DNA of 64,000 nucleotides from Flavobacterium sp. (GTDB taxonomy: Bacteria; Bacteroidota; Bacteroidia; Flavobacteriales; Flavobacteriaceae). Both the position numbers and the translations under genes were made by a program. The stretch lies in the NCBI GenBank assembly GCA_023259675.1, contig JALRGT010000015.1, forward strand, positions 1 to 64,000. The letters run 5' to 3'. The notes beneath the pieces are model-generated. The model was given only the letters and a program-made list of their open reading frames with translations. It searched no databases and was not told the DNA's origin. Shown here piece after piece: positions 20,086 through 27,893 of this stretch. Numbering within the stretch: the stretch's first letter is position 1; the number at the start of each line of letters is the position of its first letter.

Positions 20086-21180
20086 ATGAAAATCAGCGAA
20101 ATAATTTCCGTTCTCGAAGAAATGGCTCCACTTGCCTATGCCGAAGATTTTGATAATGTGGGCTTATTGGTGGGTAATTCAGAAGATGAAGCAACAGGCG
20201 TTTTAGTCTGTCATGATGCGCTAGAAAATGTTATTGATGAAGCCATCACTAAAAAATGTAATTTGGTTGTTTGCTTCCACCCCATTTTATTTTCCGGTTT
20301 AAAGAAAATCACGGGGAAAAACTATGTGGAACGCAGCATTATTAAAGCCATAAAAAATAACATTGCCATTTATGCCGTTCACACCGCTTTAGACAATCAT
20401 CAAAAAGGAGTCAATAAAATATTTTGTGATGCATTGGGATTAATCAAATGCAAAATTTTGATTCCCAAACAAAATTACATCAAAAAACTGGTCACCTATA
20501 CCATTGCCGAAAATGCCGAAAAAGTGAGAAACGCTTTGTTTGATGCCGGTGCCGGAAAAATAGGTAATTATGAAGATTGTAGTTTCAACTCCAAGGGCAT
20601 TGGCACTTATATGGGGAACGAACTAAGTAATCCTCAGTTGGGAGAACGATTTGAATTCGTTGAAGGAGAAGAAATAAAAATCGAAGTCACTTATGAAAAA
20701 CATTTAGAAAATAAAATTCTAAAAGCGTTATTTAAAAGCCATGTGTACGAAGAAGTGGCCTATGAAATATATGATTTACAAAATCAACATCAAAATATTG
20801 GATTGGGAATGATTGGTGAATTGGAAACGCCAATGAATGAAACCGATTTTTTAGTATTGGTAAAAGACAAAATGCAGTGTGGCGGAATTCGTCATTCTGA
20901 TTTTATTGGTAAAAAAATTCAAAAAGTGGCTGTACTTGGAGGTTCTGGTAGTTTTGCCATAAAAAATGCTATCAATGCAGGAGCAGATGTTTTTTTGACC
21001 GCAGATTTAAAGTATCACCAGTTTTATGAGGCCGAAAACAAGATGCTTTTAGCCGATATTGGACATTTTGAAAGCGAACGCTATACAAAAAATTATATTG
21101 TTGATTTTCTTAGGAAAAAAATCCTTAATTTTGCCATCATTTTATCTGAAGAGAATACAAATCCAGTTAAGTACTTATAG
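20086..21180 (+). CDS. Nif3-like dinuclear metal centre hexameric protein (GTP cyclohydrolase I type 2 homolog)
   Basis: MAPLAYAEDFDNVGLLVG, VVCFHPILFSGLKKITG, AVHTALDNHQKGVN, TADLKYHQFYEAE..LLADIGHFESE. Confidence 0.95.
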   Translation: MKISEIISVLEEMAPLAYAEDFDNVGLLVGNSEDEATGVLVCHDALENVIDEAITKKCNLVVCFHPILFSGLKKITGKNYVERSIIKAIKNNIAIYAVHTALDNHQKGVNKIFCDALGLIKCKILIPKQNYIKKLVTYTIAENAEKVRNALFDAGAGKIGNYEDCSFNSKGIGTYMGNELSNPQLGERFEFVEGEEIKIEVTYEKHLENKILKALFKSHVYEEVAYEIYDLQNQHQNIGLGMIGELETPMNETDFLVLVKDKMQCGGIRHSDFIGKKIQKVAVLGGSGSFAIKNAINAGADVFLTADLKYHQFYEAENKMLLADIGHFESERYTKNYIVDFLRKKILNFAIILSEENTNPVKYL

Positions 21181-21183
21181 AAT

Positions 21184-21963
21184 ATGACTAATACAAAAGA
21201 ATTAAGCGTTGAGGACAAGTTAAGAGCCATTTACGATTTACAATTGATTGACTCTAGAATTGACGAAATTAGAAATGTAAGAGGGGAACTTCCTCTTGAA
21301 GTGGAAGATTTAGAGGATGAAGTTGCTGGTTTAAGTACACGTTCTGAAAAATTAAAAGGGGAACTTGAAGTAATTGAAGACCTGATTAAAGCAAAAAAGA
21401 ATGCAATTGATGAGCACAAAGAGGCTATCAAAAAATACACGAAACAACAAGAAACAGTTCGTAACAATAGAGAATTCAACTCCTTAACAAAAGAGGTAGA
21501 GTTTCAAGAACTTGAAATCCAATTGGCTGAAAAGCAAATTAAAGAGATGAAAGCTTCTATTGAACACAAAAAAGAAGTTATTGCTCAATCTAAAGAAAAA
21601 TTAGAAGTAAAAGCAAATCACTTGAAACACAAAAAATCTGAATTGGATGCTATTTTGGCAGAAACAGCTAAAGAAGAAGCCCTTCTATTAGAAAAATCAG
21701 CTGAATTTCAAGAATCAATCGAAGAAAGATTATTAGCTGCTTATACAAGAATTCGTTCAAGTGTTAGAAACGGATTAGCGGTAGTATCTATCGAAAGAGG
21801 AGCATCTGCAGGTTCCTTTTTTACCATTCCACCACAAACACAAGTGGAAATTGCCTCTAGAAAAAAAATCATCACTGATGAACATTCTGGAAGAATTTTG
21901 GTTGACAGCGTTTTGGCTGAAGAAGAAAAAGAAAAAATGGAAAATTTGTTTGCAAGTTTTTAA
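21184..21963 (+). CDS. Coiled-coil protein of the C4-type zinc-ribbon family (zinc ligands apparently lost)
   Basis: Long coiled coil then RGASAGSFFTIPPQTQVEIASRKKIITDEHSGRILVD, aligning with the zinc-ribbon family core but without cysteines. Confidence 0.88.
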   Translation: MTNTKELSVEDKLRAIYDLQLIDSRIDEIRNVRGELPLEVEDLEDEVAGLSTRSEKLKGELEVIEDLIKAKKNAIDEHKEAIKKYTKQQETVRNNREFNSLTKEVEFQELEIQLAEKQIKEMKASIEHKKEVIAQSKEKLEVKANHLKHKKSELDAILAETAKEEALLLEKSAEFQESIEERLLAAYTRIRSSVRNGLAVVSIERGASAGSFFTIPPQTQVEIASRKKIITDEHSGRILVDSVLAEEEKEKMENLFASF

Positions 21964-21971
21964 ATATATTG

Positions 21972-22003
21972 AAGTCCCGATTAAACATCGGGACTTTTTT
22001 TTA
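21972..22003 (+). terminator. Rho-independent terminator
   Basis: AAGTCCCGAT-TAAAC-ATCGGGACTT followed by T-run. Confidence 0.9.
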
Positions 22004-22005
22004 TT

Positions 22006-22854
22006 ATGAAGAAAACACTTTATTATATTTTTACCAAATCCCTTGGTATATACCTTAATTTTTTAAGTTTTGTATTACCCGAAAAAGCAATGCAAATTGC
22101 CTATTCCCTTTTCAGCGAGCCAAGAGAAGGTCGATTGAACAAAACAAAACTTCCCGAAATCCTTCAAAATACCCAAACGGAGACATTCCATGACAATGGA
22201 GCCTATTTTCAAACCTATATTTGGAAAGGAAATGAAAATGTTATTCTTCTGGTACATGGTTGGGAAAGCAATGCCTCTCGTTGGAAAAACATCTTACCCT
22301 TTCTTCAAAAAACAGGCAGTACAATTATTGCCATTGATGCACCGGCACATGGATTGTCAAGTGGAAAAGAATTCAACATTCCGCAGTACGCTAAATACAT
22401 AGACCTAGTAGCTCAAAAATACAAACCTAAATTCTTGGTTGGACATTCCTTGGGAGGAAAAACTTGTCTGTATTATCAGTCCGTGTATCAAAATGACGAA
22501 CTGGAAAAAATAGTGATTTTAGGATCTCCAAGTGAATTTAAAATCATACTCAACAATTACATTAATTTATTGAGTTTGAACACTACTATTTCCAAAAGCC
22601 TGGAAGCACATTATCTAAGTCATTTCAAGCTTAATCTAGAACATTTCTCTGGACATCTTTTTGCTTCAAAAATAAAAACCAAAGGTTTTATTGCCCATGA
22701 TAAAGACGACACCATTGTATTATTTGAAGAAGGAAAAAAAATAGCACGTACCTGGAAAGATGCTGTTTTTCTGGAAACCAAAGGACTGGGACACAGCATG
22801 CATGATGAGGAACTTTACAAAAAGATTGTTTCCTTTTTATTTGAGACCGAATAA
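22006..22854 (+). CDS. Alpha/beta hydrolase
   Basis: VHGWESNASRW, DAPAHGLSSG, VGHSLGGKTCL nucleophile elbow, C-terminal GLGHSMH. Confidence 0.92.
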   Translation: MKKTLYYIFTKSLGIYLNFLSFVLPEKAMQIAYSLFSEPREGRLNKTKLPEILQNTQTETFHDNGAYFQTYIWKGNENVILLVHGWESNASRWKNILPFLQKTGSTIIAIDAPAHGLSSGKEFNIPQYAKYIDLVAQKYKPKFLVGHSLGGKTCLYYQSVYQNDELEKIVILGSPSEFKIILNNYINLLSLNTTISKSLEAHYLSHFKLNLEHFSGHLFASKIKTKGFIAHDKDDTIVLFEEGKKIARTWKDAVFLETKGLGHSMHDEELYKKIVSFLFETE

Positions 22855-22946
22855 AAACCCTCAACTTATTTACTCCATTATACCCTCTCGACTTACAAAT
22901 CGATTCTTTTTATCCCAAGCGAAACAAATTCAAGAAGTAAATTGAC

Positions 22947-22954
22947 TATTTTTG
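22947..22954 (+). promoter_or_regulatory. -7 promoter element TATTTTTG just before the rluF start codon
   Basis: TAnnTTTG match ending 4 nt before ATG at 22959. Confidence 0.45.
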
Positions 22955-22958
22955 CATT

Positions 22959-23771
22959 ATGGAAGAAAATCTAAAACGCCTCAACAAATTCATTGGAGAA
23001 ACCGGGTATTGCTCGCGTCGTGAAGCCGATAAACTAATCGAAGAAGGACGTGTAACCATTAACGGAATTGTTCCGGAAATGGGAACAAAAGTTTCACCAG
23101 ATGACGAAGTGCGCATAGATGGTAAATTGATTCGAGAAAAAAATGAGAAACCCGTGTATCTCGCTTTTTACAAACCCGTTGGTATTGAATGTACGACCAA
23201 CTTAGAAGTGCGTAACAACATCGTAGATTACATCAATTATCCCAAACGTATTTTTCCTATCGGTCGATTGGACAAAGCCTCTGAAGGCTTGATTTTCATG
23301 ACAAATGATGGAGACATCGTCAACAAAATATTGCGTGCCAGAAACAACCATGAAAAAGAATACACGGTAACGGTCAACAAACCGATTACGGAACGTTTTA
23401 TTCAAAGAATGGGCAACGGGATCCCAATTCTGGATACCGTGACCAGAAAATGTAAAGTGGAACAAATCAGTAAATACACGTTTAAAATTATTCTGACACA
23501 AGGTTTGAACCGTCAAATTCGTAGAATGTGCGAATATCTTGGATATGATGTTACGGCTTTGAAACGCATCCGAATTATCAATATTTCGCTTGATATTCCC
23601 GTAGGTCGTTACCGTGATTTAACCGATGCCGAAATCAAAGAGTTGAACGCTTTAATTGAACCATCGAGCAAAACGGAAGAAGCTAGTTTGCCAAAACAAG
23701 AAACACCCAAACGCAGAACGGAATTCATCAAAAAAGACGATCCTAGATTTAAGAAAAGAGGGGATTATTAG
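22959..23771 (+). CDS. rluF: 23S rRNA pseudouridine synthase, RluF-like
   Basis: S4 domain (RLNKFIGETGYCSRREADKLIEEGRVTING), FPIGRLDKASEGL catalytic Asp motif, GLNRQIRRMCEYLGYDV. Confidence 0.9.
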   Translation: MEENLKRLNKFIGETGYCSRREADKLIEEGRVTINGIVPEMGTKVSPDDEVRIDGKLIREKNEKPVYLAFYKPVGIECTTNLEVRNNIVDYINYPKRIFPIGRLDKASEGLIFMTNDGDIVNKILRARNNHEKEYTVTVNKPITERFIQRMGNGIPILDTVTRKCKVEQISKYTFKIILTQGLNRQIRRMCEYLGYDVTALKRIRIINISLDIPVGRYRDLTDAEIKELNALIEPSSKTEEASLPKQETPKRRTEFIKKDDPRFKKRGDY

Positions 23772-25108
23772 TGTAACAACCCCTCTAAAATTTTATCTAA
23801 CGCTGCTGCATCAGGATTAACAGCCAAAATCACGCCTTTAGCATCAAAAAGAAAAGTAGAACCTCCGGAATTAGAGATATTGTATTTGTCCCAAATTCTA
23901 TTTGTATTTTCTAGTTCAATAAGATTCAGCCAAGGATATTTATCCTTTTCTATAGCTTTCTTAAAAGCATTGGCATTTTTAAATTCATTAGCCACACCTA
24001 AAATTACAAAACCTTTGTCTTTGTATTTTTCATAAATGGGAATATAACTTTTACTGGTTACCCGACATGGGCCACACCAAGAAGCCCACATATCTATTAA
24101 AGCAACTTTTCCTGCAACAACATCCGAAGCTCTTATAATTTCTCCATCAATAGTAGGTGCCGAAAAATCAATATACATGCCTCCTACTGTTGCTGTTTTA
24201 ATACCTTCTAAAATAGTATTCATTTGTTTAGTATAGGGATGCAAAGGAAACTTCTTTGAATATAGTGCAGCTAAATTTGACAATACATTTAAATCAGTCG
24301 TTTTTTGATTTTGTTTATACCATCTCACATTATATAACAAAAGAGAATAGGAAAAAATATCTTGATTTGCTTTTATGTACTTTGTTTCCCAATCAAATTG
24401 TATTTTTCGAATAGAATCCATCTTATTATTCAGAAACCAAGCTCTAGGAGTAAAACCTTTTTCTGTTTCTAATAATTCATCTCTCGACTTGTAAAGTTTA
24501 TTTAATTCTTCATCTTTTTCATGATCTCTAATTTTATCCATAATAGCATTTATTGCTGCACTAAAATATGTATTCGAGTCCCAAAGTGAGTCTATTTCCT
24601 GGCTAAAAGGCTTTTCGATAGGATCAAATTTTTTCTTTTGCTCTATTTTATAAGCAATCATTTTCTTCGTCAATTTCTCTCCTGAAATGGTATTATTATC
24701 AAAATCTTTTCCTGCATATAAATTAAAGTCAACTTCTCCTTTTTCTGCAAAGAACGAAATGTACCTAAAAGCACCATTCTCCAATTCTTCTCCTAAAATC
24801 AAAGTGTATTTTTCCGCAACAGTTGTCTTTAAATCATACTCGAAATGTCCATCCACAATAGGTATTTTCACTCCACTTTGAAAAGGATCATCTTTCTCCG
24901 TAACCAACATCAAATAGGTTGAAGTTCCACCTGTAAGCGTCCCTTTTAATTTACAATTAATTATTGCAGTTGATTTGATTCCTAAATCAGTATTTGTACT
25001 CTTTATTGATACCGATTTTAAACTAGAATCTGGTTTTAAGTTGGTTGTTTGACAAAAACCAGTACAGAAAACAAAAAGAAAACTGAGGATAAGAAAAGAT
25101 TTTTTCAT
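23768..25108 (-). CDS. TlpA-like family thioredoxin (DUF4369-like N-terminus)
   Basis: Signal peptide; C-terminal thioredoxin fold with IDMWASWCGPCR. Confidence 0.92.
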   Translation of the reverse strand: MKKSFLILSFLFVFCTGFCQTTNLKPDSSLKSVSIKSTNTDLGIKSTAIINCKLKGTLTGGTSTYLMLVTEKDDPFQSGVKIPIVDGHFEYDLKTTVAEKYTLILGEELENGAFRYISFFAEKGEVDFNLYAGKDFDNNTISGEKLTKKMIAYKIEQKKKFDPIEKPFSQEIDSLWDSNTYFSAAINAIMDKIRDHEKDEELNKLYKSRDELLETEKGFTPRAWFLNNKMDSIRKIQFDWETKYIKANQDIFSYSLLLYNVRWYKQNQKTTDLNVLSNLAALYSKKFPLHPYTKQMNTILEGIKTATVGGMYIDFSAPTIDGEIIRASDVVAGKVALIDMWASWCGPCRVTSKSYIPIYEKYKDKGFVILGVANEFKNANAFKKAIEKDKYPWLNLIELENTNRIWDKYNISNSGGSTFLFDAKGVILAVNPDAAALDKILEGLLH

Positions 25109-25178
25109 GTATTTCGTTTATCAATATTTAAAAGCACGCTATAAAAATAGTATTTTTCTTGGAAAAACCTATTTTTAA

Positions 25179-25197
25179 TAACTGAAGTATTCAGTTA
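25179..25197. promoter_or_regulatory. Perfect palindrome TAACTGAA-GTA-TTCAGTTA (candidate operator)
   Basis: 8-bp perfect arms with 3-nt centre, about 70 bp upstream of the TlpA-like gene start. Confidence 0.4.
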
Positions 25198-25226
25198 AAA
25201 ATAAAATAGCAATCCAATACTTTATT

Positions 25227-25260
25227 AAAAACGAAACCCAAGACTGAAATCTTGGGTTTA
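25227..25260 (-). terminator. Rho-independent terminator downstream of the 25294..26652 gene
   Basis: AAACCCAAGA-N6-TCTTGGGTTT with a T-run on the minus strand. Confidence 0.8.
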
Positions 25261-25293
25261 ATTATTTAGAAAAATTACTCTTTATCTAAGCAT

Positions 25294-26652
25294 TCATAAT
25301 ATCCCACTTTTGATAAAAAAGCTCTGATTTTTATATTCTCGAATATCAGCTTCTCGATTCGATTCCTTATACTGACCATCCAATTGATTTGCTTTAAAAT
25401 AAACCCTTCTTACTTCATCATTAAAATTCAAATCACTTAAAAATACGGGATCTACACCTTTATTGGCTTCAATATTATACTGGGTAATTAAATTCCCCCA
25501 ATTGAAAAAGCTACATAACAATATCAGTCCATACAGACACCAAGTCATTTGATTAAATAGAAAAGCATTGGTCTTTTTATTTTTTATCTTATAATAAGTA
25601 AACCCTAGTCCTATCAGCGTTATAATCAAAAATGCATAGACTCCTAGTCTCTTATAAGTTAGTCCAAAATGAATAATATACTCGGAATTTTTTACAGCCG
25701 AGCTTACAATTAAAAGAGCATTAAGGCTAATCCAAATTTTTGCCAGACGTTTTAAAAACAGTGCTTTTAAATCAAAATTGAATCCTTTTTTAAAATAAAA
25801 AAGAATAACTCCGACTGCCATAATAATAGAAATAATCACTGCATTTACACGATCGTGTGTCGCCGAACTTAACTCACTGATAGATTGCTCTTTGAAAAAT
25901 TGTTCATAATTATAAGTAACTATAAAAACCAAAAGCATCATATTTAGTAACACTAATGAAATCTCACCGCTTTTTCGTTCAAAATCAATTTCCAAAAAGG
26001 AAAAACTTGGCGAAACATCCTGCGTACTTTCGGATGAAAAATCATTGTTTAATTTATGGCTATTTTCATGAAAATAGTCTGGGACCCAATAGTTCCAATA
26101 GCTAAAAGAAAAATAAAACCCTAAAACCACCACTAAAATAAAAGGCCCAAAATCTAAATCTAATTCATAATCCAACAAGTTCGAAAAAGTATCACTTGCA
26201 AAAGAATAAGCCGTAAAAAATACAATCAGAAATAAAATAGGAATTAATCCAAATGCAATTATTTTCTTCATGCCATCATTATTAATTTTAGTCTGGGGTA
26301 ACCATTGGCTAAACATCAGTGGTCTTCCAAAAGAAGTAATCCCATTGATAAAAATAATTGGTACTGATTGAATTAATTTCAATTTAGTGGTTTCATTTTG
26401 AAACTGAAGAAAAACCAATGAGAAAAAGAGGGCCAAAAAAGAAACAAAATCTCCATACCAGCCAAAAGCAATACACGATAATACAGAACTAATGAACAGT
26501 GCTTTTACCAACACACTCTTCCTCTTAAATTTCATAAATACCAAAGCGGCTAATGCAAGTCCAAATATTGCCAAATTAATCCCTATTGATTCTTTATAAA
26601 AGAGCAAAGAGAAAATAGCGGTACAACCCAAAATTAAATGATGTTTTTTCAT
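25294..26652 (-). CDS. Multi-pass membrane protein, DUF4173-like
   Basis: Many TM segments; HDRVNAVIISIIMAVGVILFYFKKGFNF and GLTYKRLGVYAFLIITLIGL resemble DUF4153/DUF4173 proteins. Confidence 0.75.
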   Translation of the reverse strand: MKKHHLILGCTAIFSLLFYKESIGINLAIFGLALAALVFMKFKRKSVLVKALFISSVLSCIAFGWYGDFVSFLALFFSLVFLQFQNETTKLKLIQSVPIIFINGITSFGRPLMFSQWLPQTKINNDGMKKIIAFGLIPILFLIVFFTAYSFASDTFSNLLDYELDLDFGPFILVVVLGFYFSFSYWNYWVPDYFHENSHKLNNDFSSESTQDVSPSFSFLEIDFERKSGEISLVLLNMMLLVFIVTYNYEQFFKEQSISELSSATHDRVNAVIISIIMAVGVILFYFKKGFNFDLKALFLKRLAKIWISLNALLIVSSAVKNSEYIIHFGLTYKRLGVYAFLIITLIGLGFTYYKIKNKKTNAFLFNQMTWCLYGLILLCSFFNWGNLITQYNIEANKGVDPVFLSDLNFNDEVRRVYFKANQLDGQYKESNREADIREYKNQSFFIKSGIL

Positions 26653-26670
26653 GTTTTAAAATTTAAAAGT

Positions 26671-26687
26671 ACTTTGTATTTCAAAGT
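26671..26687. promoter_or_regulatory. 17-bp palindromic candidate operator ACTTTG-TATTT-CAAAGT
   Basis: Located 18 bp upstream of the start codon at 26652; exact reverse complement of the site at 27628-27644. Confidence 0.6.
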
Positions 26688-26706
26688 ATTTAGTTAAAAA
26701 AAAGAG

Positions 26707-27000
26707 TTATTTCGATTTAAATAATTTTTCTAAGGCATTAAGATGGGAAGTAAAAGTTACCCTCCCTAAATTTGTGACTCTATAGGATGTTTTCGGTTTC
26801 TTACCTACAAATTCTTTCTTGACTTCAATATATTGTGCTTTTTCTAAAGCCGTAGAATGACTCGCTAAATTTCCATCAGTGATATTTAATAAAGATTTCA
26901 TTTCACTAAAATCAATCCAATCATTGACCATAAGGATGGACATGATGCCCAACCTGACACGGCTTTCAAATTCTTTATTTAATTTATCAATAATTCCCAT
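26707..27000 (-). CDS. Winged-helix transcriptional regulator (MarR/ArsR-like, HTH_27-type)
   Basis: LNKEFESRVRLGIMSILMVNDWIDFSEMKSLLNITDGNLASHSTALEKAQYIEVKKEFVGKKPKTSYRVTNLGRVTF. Confidence 0.92.
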   Translation of the reverse strand: MGIIDKLNKEFESRVRLGIMSILMVNDWIDFSEMKSLLNITDGNLASHSTALEKAQYIEVKKEFVGKKPKTSYRVTNLGRVTFTSHLNALEKLFKSK

Positions 27001-27003
27001 GAA

Positions 27004-27618
27004 CTATTTGTATTTTTTGAAAAGGATTAAACCATAAAGTACATGTAAGACTCCAAATCCCAACATCCAAAAAACAAAACCACTTCCTAAGAAGAATAGT
27101 GCAATACATCCTAATGCAACTTCACAAATTCCTAGATATTTAATATCTGAAAAAGTATAATTCCCAGCATTAATTAATGCTAATCCATAAAAAATAAGCA
27201 TCGATGGCGCCACAAAAACAATTAAATCATGGAAAATCATAGCCAAACAAAAAATCCCACCAGCTAGAAGCGGAATAGCTAAATGTAATAATAACTTTCT
27301 TGTAGTAGATGTCCAAATAGGTAAGTTGAGTTTTTTACTTTTTCTCACAGTAAATAAAACACCAAAAAACAAAGCAAAAAATAAAATGGTAGCAGCAACG
27401 ATAACTAATTGCAACAATAAACCTTTACCGTAATAATTTCTGTTCCCTGCAAAAACATCAATTCCGTTATCTTGTAATAGCTTCATGGCAAACAACCCTC
27501 CTATTAAAGCTGATAATCCGGCAAAAACACCTGACAATCCACTTAATGAAATAAATCTGGAAGAACGTTCCATCATGGAACGAATGTGTGACAAATCTTC
27601 TTGGTGCTTCTGATTCAT
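27004..27618 (-). CDS. Integral membrane protein of unknown function, co-transcribed with the regulator
   Basis: ORF track starts at 27660, but MNQKHQEDLSHIRSMMERSSRF from ATG at 27618 is the likelier start since the palindrome at 27628-27644 lies just upstream; 6 TM-like segments. Confidence 0.75.
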   Translation of the reverse strand: MNQKHQEDLSHIRSMMERSSRFISLSGLSGVFAGLSALIGGLFAMKLLQDNGIDVFAGNRNYYGKGLLLQLVIVAATILFFALFFGVLFTVRKSKKLNLPIWTSTTRKLLLHLAIPLLAGGIFCLAMIFHDLIVFVAPSMLIFYGLALINAGNYTFSDIKYLGICEVALGCIALFFLGSGFVFWMLGFGVLHVLYGLILFKKYK

Positions 27619-27627
27619 AAATAAAGT

Positions 27628-27644
27628 ACTTTGAAATACAAAGT
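27628..27644. promoter_or_regulatory. 17-bp palindromic candidate operator ACTTTG-AAATA-CAAAGT
   Basis: Exact reverse complement of 26671-26687; 9 bp upstream of the inferred ATG at 27618. Confidence 0.6.
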
Positions 27645-27860
27645 TATATTTAATTTTCAAATGACAATGTAATAAATGACTTTTTTTTTAACCTGTTATC
27701 AAATAATAAATCATCAATAAAACTAAATTACTATAATTATAAAACCTTTCATATACAACTCATTATTACTTCGTAAAAATGAACCTAATAATTTAAATAA
27801 AATTTAAAAAAGTTTAATTAATATTACGTAAATTTAACAAACCCAAATCTTTGATTTTCA

Positions 27861-27889
27861 TTGCATTATACTTAATTTCTTATTTTTTG
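27861..27889 (+). promoter_or_regulatory. Candidate promoter TTG-N17-TATTTTTTG upstream of the lipoprotein/radical SAM/hydroxylase cassette
   Basis: TTG at 27861-27863 and -7-like element ending 27889, 4 nt before ATG at 27894. Confidence 0.4.
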
Positions 27890-27893
27890 TATT

